Assembly (NCBI GenBank): GCA_947483545.1
Contig: CANKNP010000136.1
Location: 1 to 12,160 of the forward strand
Origin: Deltaproteobacteria bacterium
Lineage (GTDB): Bacteria > Myxococcota > UBA796 > SXON01
Length of the DNA: 12,160 bases
Direction of reading: 5' to 3'
Of the stretch, positions 5,786 through 12,160 are shown piece by piece. How positions within the stretch are numbered: position 1 is the first letter of the stretch; every line of letters begins with the position of its first letter. Below the pieces are notes generated by a model that saw only the letters and a program-made list of their open reading frames with translations, did no database searches and was not told where the DNA came from. A program made the position numbers and the translations under genes.

Positions 5786-7705
5786 CTATTCGTCGTCGAG
5801 GATCTCGGTGCCGATATCGAGGGGCGGCCGAGCGCCGCCCAACGCTGCACCGGCGCCGAAGCCCATCTCATCGACGTCGTCGCTGGTCACACCCGCGCTC
5901 CGGGCGGAGCTGTAGATCGCCTCTGCGAGGCGCTGAGAAGCCATCGCGAGGTTCTCGTGCGCGGACGCGATCTGCCGGTGCTCGTTGGTGTCGATCGCGC
6001 GATCCGCCTGGTAGAGCGCCTCCCGGAGGATCGTCGCATCCTGCATCGACAGGGCGTCGCCATACTCGTCCATCGACCGCCGGGTGGTGTAGAGCAGGCC
6101 GTCGAGGCGGTTCTTGGCCTCCGTCGCCGCGCGTCGCTCGCGGTCGTGGCCGCGGTACTGCTCTGCTTCACCCACCATCTTCTGCACATCCGCCTCGGCG
6201 AGGCCTGAGCCGGAGACGATCTTCGCCGTCTGTGCCTTGCCGGTGCCCCGGTCCTTCGCGTGAACGTGCAGGATGCCGTTGCTGTCGAGCTCAAACGAGA
6301 CCTCGATCTCGGGCATGCCGCGCGGCGCAGGAGGCAGCCCGTGCAGCTCGACGAAGCCGAGCGACTTGTTGTCCTCGGTCATCTCGCGCTCGCCCTGAAG
6401 GACGTGGACGCGGACCATGTCCTGGTTGTCCACCGCGGTGGTGAACACCTTGGCCTTCTTGCAGGGAATGGTCGTATTGCGGGTGATGATCGGCTCGAAC
6501 AGCCCGCCTTGGGTCTCGATGCCGAGGGACAGGGGCGTCACGTCGAGCAGCAGGACGCCCTTGACCTCGCCGCGGAGCACGGACGCCTGGATCGCAGCGC
6601 CGACGGCCACGACCTCGTCGGGGTTGACGCCCCGCTCGGGCTGCCGGCCGAAGATCTCCACGACCTTCTCTTGCACGCGCGTCATGCGGGTCATGCCCCC
6701 GACGAGCAAGACAGCATCGAGCTCGTCAGTGGTCAACCGTGCGTCTTCCAACGCTTGCCGACACGGCGCCTCCAGCCGGTCGATCAGGTCCACGACGAGG
6801 CCCTCCAACTGGCTCCGAGTGATGTCCTGCGACAGGTGCTTCGGCCCGCTGGCCGAGGCGCAGATGAAGGGCAGGTGGATCTCGGTGTCGGTGGCAGTCG
6901 AGAGCTCATGCTTGGCCTTCTCCGCGCCTTCCTTCACGCGCTGCATCGCGACCGCATCGGTGGACAGGTCGATGCCCGTCTCCTGCTTGAACCGGTTCAC
7001 CATCCACTGGGCGATCCGGTTGTCGAAGTCTTCGCCGCCAAGGAACGTGTCGCCGTTCGTGGACCGGACCTCAAACACCCCGTTGTCGATCTCCAGCACG
7101 GAGATGTCGAACGTGCCGCCGCCAAGGTCGAACACCGCGACGCGCTCATGCCCCTGCCGACCGAGGCCATACGCGAGAGCGGCGGCCGTGGGCTCGTTGA
7201 TGATGCGGAGCACTTCCAGGCCGGCGATCTTCCCAGCGTCCTTGGTGGCCTGCCGCTGGCTGTCGTTGAAGTACGCGGGCACGGTGATGACGGCTTCGGT
7301 CACCTTCTCGCCGAGGTAGGCCTCAGCGATCGAGCGCATCCGCTCCAGGACCATCGCCGAGATCTGGGCGGGCGAGTAATCGGTGTTGTCCACGCGGATC
7401 CAGGCATCGCCGTTCTCTGCCTCCTTGATCTTGTAGCCCACGTTCTTCAGGCTGGTTTGGACCTCCGAGTCCGCGAAACGCCGGCCGATCAGCCGCTTGG
7501 CGACGGAGATGGTCCTGGCTGAGTTGGTGACCGCCTGGCGACGCGCGATCTGGCCCACGAGCCGCTCGTTGTCCTTGCCGAACGCGACGACCGACGGGGT
7601 GGTTCGGCTCCCTTCGTCGTTCGGAATGACGAGGGGATCCCCCGCTTCCATCACCGCTACGCAAGAGTTGGTGGTTCCGAGGTCGATTCCGATGACCTTT
7701 GACAT
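5786..7705 (-). CDS. dnaK: Molecular chaperone DnaK (Hsp70)
   Basis: This is a full-length DnaK of 639 residues, the usual family size. DnaK is the ATP-driven chaperone that binds exposed hydrophobic segments of unfolded proteins, with DnaJ and GrpE as partners. The nucleotide-binding domain opens with [11 protein letters not shown] (6-16), carries the [14 protein letters not shown] strand (135-148), the [12 protein letters not shown] block (169-180) and the phosphate-loop FDLGGGTFD (192-200), and ends with the LLVGGMTRM segment (333-341). The conserved hydrophobic interdomain linker [10 protein letters not shown] is at 384-393. The substrate-binding beta domain runs to about 500, including [15 protein letters not shown] (471-485), and the alpha-helical lid follows. 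The tail is Gly/Ala/Pro-rich and ends acidic in DDE. All signature elements are present, so it should be active. The ATG lies 3 nt after the stop of the hemW-grpE frame. No dnaJ is in the window and I see no CIRCE or sigma-32-type site. Confidence 0.98.
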   Translation of the reverse strand: MSKVIGIDLGTTNSCVAVMEAGDPLVIPNDEGSRTTPSVVAFGKDNERLVGQIARRQAVTNSARTISVAKRLIGRRFADSEVQTSLKNVGYKIKEAENGDAWIRVDNTDYSPAQISAMVLERMRSIAEAYLGEKVTEAVITVPAYFNDSQRQATKDAGKIAGLEVLRIINEPTAAALAYGLGRQGHERVAVFDLGGGTFDISVLEIDNGVFEVRSTNGDTFLGGEDFDNRIAQWMVNRFKQETGIDLSTDAVAMQRVKEGAEKAKHELSTATDTEIHLPFICASASGPKHLSQDITRSQLEGLVVDLIDRLEAPCRQALEDARLTTDELDAVLLVGGMTRMTRVQEKVVEIFGRQPERGVNPDEVVAVGAAIQASVLRGEVKGVLLLDVTPLSLGIETQGGLFEPIITRNTTIPCKKAKVFTTAVDNQDMVRVHVLQGEREMTEDNKSLGFVELHGLPPAPRGMPEIEVSFELDSNGILHVHAKDRGTGKAQTAKIVSGSGLAEADVQKMVGEAEQYRGHDRERRAATEAKNRLDGLLYTTRRSMDEYGDALSMQDATILREALYQADRAIDTNEHRQIASAHENLAMASQRLAEAIYSSARSAGVTSDDVDEMGFGAGAALGGARPPLDIGTEILDDE

Positions 7706-7708
7706 GCG

Positions 7709-8773
7709 CTACTCTTGAGTGTCCGGGGTGGGCTTCTCCGCGTCCGGGAGGTCGGTCGCGGCGGGTAGGTCGGCAAGGGGGGCTTCCGGTGCGCTGAGGG
7801 CGACGCCCTCCGCAACCGCGCCCGACAGTGTAACCGGCTGGTCGGAATGCACGGTCGGTTCGGGGAACTCGAACGGGTCGCTCCTCGGGTCACTCTCGGG
7901 CGGGGGGGCGAGGGCAGCGACCGGCTCACTGGGTTGGATCGGCACGGATGCGACCACGAGCGGCGCCGCGACGGTCACACGCGCGGCCTGGAACAGCCTG
8001 CCCCGAAGGCGCCAACCCGGCGATGCTTCGTCGAGTACACTTCCTGGCGGGTGGGTCGCGTCTGGGACGTGGAGCACAGCTTCGTGGACTTCGGGGTCGA
8101 ACGGCACGCCAGGCTGGGTCGGGATCCGCTCGACCCCGCTGCGCCGCAGGGTGGCCCGAAACTGGTCAACGATCATCTGAAGGCCCGCGAGGAGCTGGTC
8201 GGAGTCGGCCTGCGCATGGCGCCAAGCGCGCTCGACGTTGTTGGCGCTCTCCAAGAACTGCCGCAGGATCCGCTCCTCGCCCACCTTCTCTGCCTCGTCT
8301 TTCTCCTTGCGGGCCCGCTGGCGGAAGCGGTCGAAATCCTCCGACTGCCCACGCGCGGCGTTTCGGAGCTCGGTGAGCTGCGCTTCGGCGGTGTTGCGGG
8401 CCTCGACGAGCCGCCGCAGCTCCTCGTCGGCGCGGGCCAGGCGCTCAGCCTGCTCCCGGATCCGGCCGTTGAGTTGCAGGATCCGCTCCTCTGCGAGCGC
8501 CTGGCGACGGGCGGCCTCCGCTTCGGTTCGGGCGGCGGGCTCGGGGCGGGGCGGCGGGGTTACCGCTGGACCCTCCACCTCGATGTCAACATCGTGCATC
8601 GGGCGCGCAGATTTGGCAGGCTTCTTGCCCGCCCGGTCCACAGCAGCAAGCGCCGCCTCGAGCAGGTCGGGATCGATGTCGAGCGCGAGATGAGCGTTCA
8701 ACGACGGGTCTTCGTCGTCCACGCCCTCCACTTTGCGGAGGTCGTCGGGGTCGCGGTCGTTGGGATCAGGCAT
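7709..8773 (-). other. grpE: GrpE module with possible internal ATG start
   Basis: This is the GrpE part of the fused frame, 354 residues if translated from ATG 8773 (MPDPNDRDP). It is longer than a usual GrpE (roughly 180-230 residues) because of an acidic/Ala-rich N-terminal region of about 80 residues and a Pro/Ala-rich C-terminal tail of about 85. GrpE releases ADP from DnaK, and the adjacent dnaK starts 3 nt after its stop. No strong ribosome binding site precedes ATG 8773. In another frame a TGA at 8766-8768 closes a reading frame that overlaps this ATG by 8 nt, the layout expected if HemW originally stopped there. Confidence 0.55.
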
Positions 8774-10015
8774 CGGGCGTTCGCATCGCGAGAGCAAGAT
8801 AGGGGATTGTGGTGCTGTGGGGAAGCACATCCCAGCGAATATTTCGGGGTCGGCGAACGTGAGTCCTTCGCAAAGGCGCGCGGCGACGTAATCGACGAGG
8901 GGGAGGTCCCCCTTGCGGATTCGTAAGGAATTGGAGACGCGCGTGAGCGTGCCGTGGCGCAAGAGGATCTCGGGGACCGCGAGGGTCAGCCCTGTGCGTG
9001 CGCGAAGCTGTAGAATATCCAAGCCGTCGACATGGCGGAGCGTCGAGCCGATGAGCTCGGCCGCCATCTCGCGGGGGGGAACCCGCTCGACGAAGGGCGA
9101 GGGGTCCGCAACGTACGCATCGACCTCGGGCCGGGTGCGGGTGCGGGCGCCGTCGGGGCGAAAGCCGTGGGCCGAAGCCCCGAGCCCGGCCCACGACCTG
9201 GCGCGCCAGTAGTGCTCGTTGTGAACGGAGCGGTGGCCCGTCCGCGCAAAGTTGGAGACCTCGTAGCAGTCGATGCCAACGCCTGCGAGGCGCTCTGTGG
9301 CGCGGTCGTACATCCGGCGCCAGAGGTCATCCGCGTCGTCGTTGTGAACGGCCGTTTCGTACCCGGCGCGCGAGAACGGGGTGCCGGGCTCGATGGTGAG
9401 GCCGTAGAGCGAGACATGATCGGGGGGATCGGCGACGAGTCGGTCGAGATCGAGATCCAGGTCCGCCAACGTCTGGCCGGGCACGGCAAACATGAGGTCG
9501 AGGGAGATCGAGCGGAAGCCGAGTGTTTTCGCCAGGGCGTAGACCTGCGCGGCCTCCTTCGCTGAGTGGGCGCGGCCGAGCCGGCGGGCGATTTCGGGTT
9601 GAAAGCTCTGCACGCCCAACGAGACGCGGTTCACCCCGATCGCCGCCAGCTCGACCAGCCGCCCGGCGTCGAGCCGCCCCGGGTTCACCTCCGCGGTGAT
9701 CTCCGCGTTCGCGGCCGGCTCGAGGGCACCCAGGATCCGCCCCAGCTCCCGCGGATCGGCCTGCGACGGCGTGCCGCCCCCGAAGTACACACTATCCGGA
9801 TGCGTAGGGAAAAAAGAACGCTCGATCTCCCACTGTTGCAGCACCGCGTCGGTGTACGCCCGCTCCGGTCGCACTCTCCGCGCGTCCACGGCGAACGCGC
9901 AGTAGGGGCACCGCACGGCGCACCAGGGGATGTGGACATAGACGCCGGTCAGGATGTGCGGGCTTATGCCCCCGGGGGATGCCGCGCCGGGCCCGTTTGT
10001 TGATAGACCCTCCAC
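7709..10015 (-). CDS. hemW-grpE: HemW-GrpE in-frame fusion (radical SAM heme chaperone plus DnaK nucleotide exchange factor)
   Basis: One uninterrupted frame of 768 residues holds two complete proteins. Residues about 22-385 are HemW: CAVRCPYCAF (32-41) is the CxxxCxxC radical-SAM cluster site, with Phe where HemN oxidases have a fourth Cys. GGGTPS (79-84) is the SAM-binding motif, and a HemN_C-type domain covers about 310-385. HemW is a heme-binding chaperone rather than a coproporphyrinogen oxidase. Residues 386-414 are a linker without known motifs. Residues 415-768 are GrpE: an acidic N-terminal region, a long coiled coil (about 495-560), FDRFRQRARKEKDEA (561-575), and the beta domain (about 628-684) with PFDPEVHEAV and SPGWRLRGRLFQAARV. 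A Pro/Ala-rich tail follows. The GTG at 10015 is the only usual start codon in frame upstream of the cluster motif, with AGG a few bases before it. GrpE may also be made from ATG 8773. A missed frameshift in the linker is the main alternative. Confidence 0.72.
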   Translation of the reverse strand: MEGLSTNGPGAASPGGISPHILTGVYVHIPWCAVRCPYCAFAVDARRVRPERAYTDAVLQQWEIERSFFPTHPDSVYFGGGTPSQADPRELGRILGALEPAANAEITAEVNPGRLDAGRLVELAAIGVNRVSLGVQSFQPEIARRLGRAHSAKEAAQVYALAKTLGFRSISLDLMFAVPGQTLADLDLDLDRLVADPPDHVSLYGLTIEPGTPFSRAGYETAVHNDDADDLWRRMYDRATERLAGVGIDCYEVSNFARTGHRSVHNEHYWRARSWAGLGASAHGFRPDGARTRTRPEVDAYVADPSPFVERVPPREMAAELIGSTLRHVDGLDILQLRARTGLTLAVPEILLRHGTLTRVSNSLRIRKGDLPLVDYVAARLCEGLTFADPEIFAGMCFPTAPQSPILLSRCERPMPDPNDRDPDDLRKVEGVDDEDPSLNAHLALDIDPDLLEAALAAVDRAGKKPAKSARPMHDVDIEVEGPAVTPPPRPEPAARTEAEAARRQALAEERILQLNGRIREQAERLARADEELRRLVEARNTAEAQLTELRNAARGQSEDFDRFRQRARKEKDEAEKVGEERILRQFLESANNVERAWRHAQADSDQLLAGLQMIVDQFRATLRRSGVERIPTQPGVPFDPEVHEAVLHVPDATHPPGSVLDEASPGWRLRGRLFQAARVTVAAPLVVASVPIQPSEPVAALAPPPESDPRSDPFEFPEPTVHSDQPVTLSGAVAEGVALSAPEAPLADLPAATDLPDAEKPTPDTQE
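10000..10009 (+). promoter_or_regulatory. Possible extended -10 element upstream of ftsH
   Basis: The ten bases TTGATAGACC end 27 nt before the ftsH ATG. They include a TGATAGAC core resembling an extended -10 box, and the same ten bases stand before the lipoprotein operon on the other strand. Transcription starting just downstream would give a short ftsH leader. No good -35 box is visible. The site lies inside the predicted 5' coding end of hemW if that gene starts at GTG 10015. Confidence 0.25.
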
Positions 10016-10036
10016 CCAACCTGGTGTGCCCGCGCG
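10016..10036. promoter_or_regulatory. Very short divergent gap between hemW-grpE and ftsH
   Basis: Only 21 bp separate the predicted GTG of hemW (minus strand) from the ATG of ftsH (plus strand). This is too short for two separate promoters, so the control elements of each gene must overlap the 5' coding end of the other. Alternatively hemW begins further in, for which only rare start codons such as CTG are available just before the TGVYVHIP strand. Confidence 0.45.
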
Positions 10037-11869
10037 ATGCGGAATCGTCCTTTGATGATCGTGGTATTCCTGCTGCTCTCGGTGGTGGTCGTGTTCGTCG
10101 CGCTCAACCAGACGGGGCTGCGCCCGGCTCGGGAGGTCGCGTTCTCGGAGCTGGTGCTGCTCGTCGAACAGAAGCAGGTCGCAACACTCACCATCAAGGG
10201 TGCTGCGATGGAGGGCACGCTTACGGACGGCGCGCGGGTCTCGGCCACAGGTCCCGGAAACTCCGATTACTACCATGCTTTTTTCGCAAAGAACGGCATC
10301 ACGCCCAACTTCGAAGAGGTGAACAGCGGCAAGTGGCTCGACGCGCTGTTCGAGTTCAGCATGCTCGTCGCGGTCGTGGTCATGTTCATGGTGTTCATGC
10401 GCCAGGTCGCGGCCGGGAATGGGCGGGCGATGAGCTTCGGCAAGGCGAAGGCGCGGCTGCAGGGGGATGGCGGCAAGAAGGTCACCTTCTCGGACGTCGC
10501 CGGGGCGGACGAAGCGAAGGAAGAGCTTGAGGAAATCATCCAATTCCTCAAGGATCCCCGCAAGTTCACGCGACTCGGGGGTCGCATCCCGAAGGGCGTG
10601 TTGCTCATGGGCGCGCCGGGGACGGGCAAGACGCTCCTGGCGAAGGCTGTCGCCGGGGAGGCGGGCGTGCCGTTCTTCTCGATCTCGGGATCCGAGTTCG
10701 TCGAGATGTTCGTGGGGGTGGGCGCGAGCCGCGTGCGCGACCTGTTCGAGCAGGCCAAGCGGAGCGCACCTTGCATTGTGTTCATCGACGAGATCGACGC
10801 CGTCGGCAGGTCTCGCGGCAACGGTTTTGGCGGTGGGCAGGATGAGCGGGAGCAGACGCTCAACCAGCTGCTCGTCGAGATGGACGGGTTCGACTCCACA
10901 GAGGGTGTGATCCTGATCGCGGCCACCAACCGGCCCGACGTGCTCGATCCTGCGCTGCTGCGCCCGGGACGGTTCGATCGCCGCGTGACGGTGAGCTCCC
11001 CCGACGTGCGGGGCCGCACGGGCATCTTGCAGGTCCACGCTCGGCGGGTTCCCCTGGACGAGGATGTGGACCTGGAGCGCCTCGCGAGGGGCTGCGTCGG
11101 CTTCTCGGGCGCCGATCTGGAGAACCTGATCAACGAAGCTGCGCTGCTCGCGGCACGGCAGAACAAACGTAAGGTTGGTCAGGCGGACCTGGAGTCGGCC
11201 AAAGACAAGGTGGCCATGGGTGCTGAGCGCAGATCCCTGGTCGTCACGGAGGAGCAGAAGAAGCACTCGGCCTACCACGAGGCCGGCCACGCGATCGTGT
11301 CCCGGCTGCTGCCCGAGGCCGATCCCGTCAGCAAGATCACCATCGTGCCGCGCGCCCGCTCGCTCGGCGCCACACACTTCTCGCCTTCGGAGGAGCGGCA
11401 CAACGCGACGCTCACCCGGCTCAACTCCCTCATCGTCATGGCGATGGGCGGTCGCGCGGCCGAGGAGATCATCTTCTCGACGTACGACACCGGCGCGGCC
11501 GACGATCTGAAGCGGGCGACCCGCATCGCGCAGGCGATCGTCTGCGAGTTTGGAATGAGCGCCGCGCTTGGGCCCGTAGCGCTGGGCGAGCGCGAAGAGC
11601 ACAGCTTCCTCGGGCGGGATCATCGCACCCAGGACTACTCGGAGGCGACGGCGCAGCGCATCGATGAAGAGGTTCGCCGGCTGTTGAGCGAGGGCTATGC
11701 CCAGGCGCGGCAGATCCTGCTTCAAAACCTCCACATTCTGCACACAGTCGCTCAAGCCCTGCTGGAGCGCGAGACGATGGACGGCGCCGCGTTCGACCGC
11801 CTGGTGGACGGGCTGAACCCGGTGTTCCCGGCGGCCCAGGACCCGCCGGGCATGTTGCGCACGCCCTGA
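10037..11869 (+). CDS. ftsH: ATP-dependent zinc metalloprotease FtsH
   Basis: The 610-residue protein has the full FtsH layout. Membrane helix 1 is at about 7-23, a short periplasmic domain spans about 24-104, and membrane helix 2 is at about 105-121. The cytosolic AAA+ module has Walker A GAPGTGKT (192-199), the pore loop [10 protein letters not shown] (225-234), Walker B IVFIDE (247-252) and the second region of homology [19 protein letters not shown] (297-315). The M41 protease domain has the zinc motif HEAGH (414-418), with a likely third ligand Asp in [10 protein letters not shown] (486-495). FtsH forms membrane hexamers that extract and degrade membrane proteins and some regulators. All catalytic residues are present. 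No clear ribosome binding site precedes the ATG. Its stop overlaps the folP start by one base (TGATG), which suggests translational coupling. The ftsH-folP order matches enterobacteria. The C-terminal tail is short and Pro-rich. Confidence 0.98.
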   Translation: MRNRPLMIVVFLLLSVVVVFVALNQTGLRPAREVAFSELVLLVEQKQVATLTIKGAAMEGTLTDGARVSATGPGNSDYYHAFFAKNGITPNFEEVNSGKWLDALFEFSMLVAVVVMFMVFMRQVAAGNGRAMSFGKAKARLQGDGGKKVTFSDVAGADEAKEELEEIIQFLKDPRKFTRLGGRIPKGVLLMGAPGTGKTLLAKAVAGEAGVPFFSISGSEFVEMFVGVGASRVRDLFEQAKRSAPCIVFIDEIDAVGRSRGNGFGGGQDEREQTLNQLLVEMDGFDSTEGVILIAATNRPDVLDPALLRPGRFDRRVTVSSPDVRGRTGILQVHARRVPLDEDVDLERLARGCVGFSGADLENLINEAALLAARQNKRKVGQADLESAKDKVAMGAERRSLVVTEEQKKHSAYHEAGHAIVSRLLPEADPVSKITIVPRARSLGATHFSPSEERHNATLTRLNSLIVMAMGGRAAEEIIFSTYDTGAADDLKRATRIAQAIVCEFGMSAALGPVALGEREEHSFLGRDHRTQDYSEATAQRIDEEVRRLLSEGYAQARQILLQNLHILHTVAQALLERETMDGAAFDRLVDGLNPVFPAAQDPPGMLRTP

Positions 11870-12160
11870 TGCGGATCCTGGGCATCCTCAACGTCACGCC
11901 GGATTCGTTCTCCGACGGCGGTCGGTTCTTGGCTGGGGGCGCGGCCGTCGATGTGGCAGGGGCGTTGCGCGCTGCGGAGAGGATGATCGCTGCAGGCGCC
12001 CATGCCATCGACGTCGGCGGGGTCTCGACGCGGCCTGGCGCGGCCGAGGTGGACGAGGCCGAGGAGCTCCGGCGCGTGCTCCCCGTCGTCCAGGCGCTGC
12101 GAGGGCTCCCCGTCTGGGTGGACACCTCCCGCGCCCGGGTCGCAGCTGCGGTGCTCGAAG
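11869..12160 (+). CDS. folP: Dihydropteroate synthase, N-terminal part, cut by the window edge
   Basis: Starting at the ATG that shares one base with the ftsH stop, 97 codons are open to the right edge. The N terminus [18 protein letters not shown] (1-18) is the pterin-binding signature of dihydropteroate synthase, which joins dihydropterin pyrophosphate to para-aminobenzoate in folate synthesis and is the sulfonamide target. IDVGGVSTRPGA (about 48-59) is the second conserved loop, and VWVDTSRARVAAAV (about 81-94) contains the strand with the conserved VDTS. Roughly the first third of a usual 270-280-residue enzyme is visible. The start fits the family length, with no N-terminal extension. 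No ribosome binding site is needed if translation is coupled to ftsH. Confidence 0.95.
   Translation, partial: MRILGILNVTPDSFSDGGRFLAGGAAVDVAGALRAAERMIAAGAHAIDVGGVSTRPGAAEVDEAEELRRVLPVVQALRGLPVWVDTSRARVAAAVLE

Noticed and set aside
6260..7522. Plus-strand 420-codon frame opposite dnaK
   Set aside because: Antisense shadow of a highly conserved gene; no recognisable domain.
9966..9980. CCCCCGGGGG palindrome near the hemW start
   Set aside because: It is only ten bases of GC with no flanking symmetry, expected in GC-rich coding DNA.
10016..11755. A very long minus-strand open frame opposite ftsH, continuous with hemW-grpE
   Set aside because: It mirrors the ftsH coding strand; GC-rich codon use leaves antisense frames open. 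The translation (His/Arg/Leu-rich, no domain) looks like a shadow, and the HemW motifs begin only after 10015.
11869..12160. Val in the GGVSTRPG loop of FolP in place of the common Glu, as a resistance-type change
   Set aside because: Val occurs naturally at this position in other dihydropteroate synthases, for example that of Staphylococcus aureus, so it is ordinary variation.

Overview
This is a GC-rich window from what looks like a Gram-negative bacterium, probably Myxococcota or another former deltaproteobacterial lineage. The grounds are inference: three short lipoprotein signals, an Asp/Thr/Ser-rich segment just after the lipidated Cys, FG-GAP and EF-hand-like calcium motifs, weak ribosome binding sites and frequent GTG starts. 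Nothing in the sequence fixes the species. It is gene-dense, with no RNA gene, CRISPR array or insertion sequence that I can see.

Layout, left to right. (1) On the + strand, a protein whose frame is open to the left edge carries two His-Gly-Asp blocks in a Pro/Ala-rich region, followed by an Nfu N-terminal-type domain (11-568). (2) After a 94-bp convergent gap, three minus-strand genes are tightly packed and read right to left: a large ceramidase-like lipoprotein (2485-4275), a THI5/NMT1-like substrate-binding lipoprotein (1562-2488, GTG start overlapping the previous stop by 4 nt) and a PHB-depolymerase-like esterase lipoprotein (663-1535). They look like one operon for surface or periplasmic proteins. 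(3) The 158-bp gap upstream of that operon holds a tandem pair of 53-bp palindromic units (4308-4413). (4) Also on the minus strand, a chaperone block reads hemW-grpE (one continuous frame, 7709-10015), dnaK (5786-7705), then a six-motif FG-GAP protein with no signal peptide (4434-5783). The gaps are only 3 and 2 nt. (5) Divergently on the + strand, ftsH (10037-11869) overlaps folP (from 11869, cut by the right edge).

The centre of the window is protein quality control: GrpE and DnaK fold proteins, FtsH degrades membrane and cytosolic proteins, and HemW is a radical-SAM heme chaperone. hemW next to grpE-dnaK recalls the hemW-hrcA-grpE-dnaK order of Firmicutes, and ftsH-folP matches the enterobacterial order. 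The most unusual point is that HemW and GrpE share one reading frame with no stop between them, predicting a 768-residue HemW-GrpE fusion unless a sequencing error hides a stop. Second are the palindromic repeat pair, the leaderless FG-GAP protein tied to dnaK, and the His-rich Nfu-type protein.
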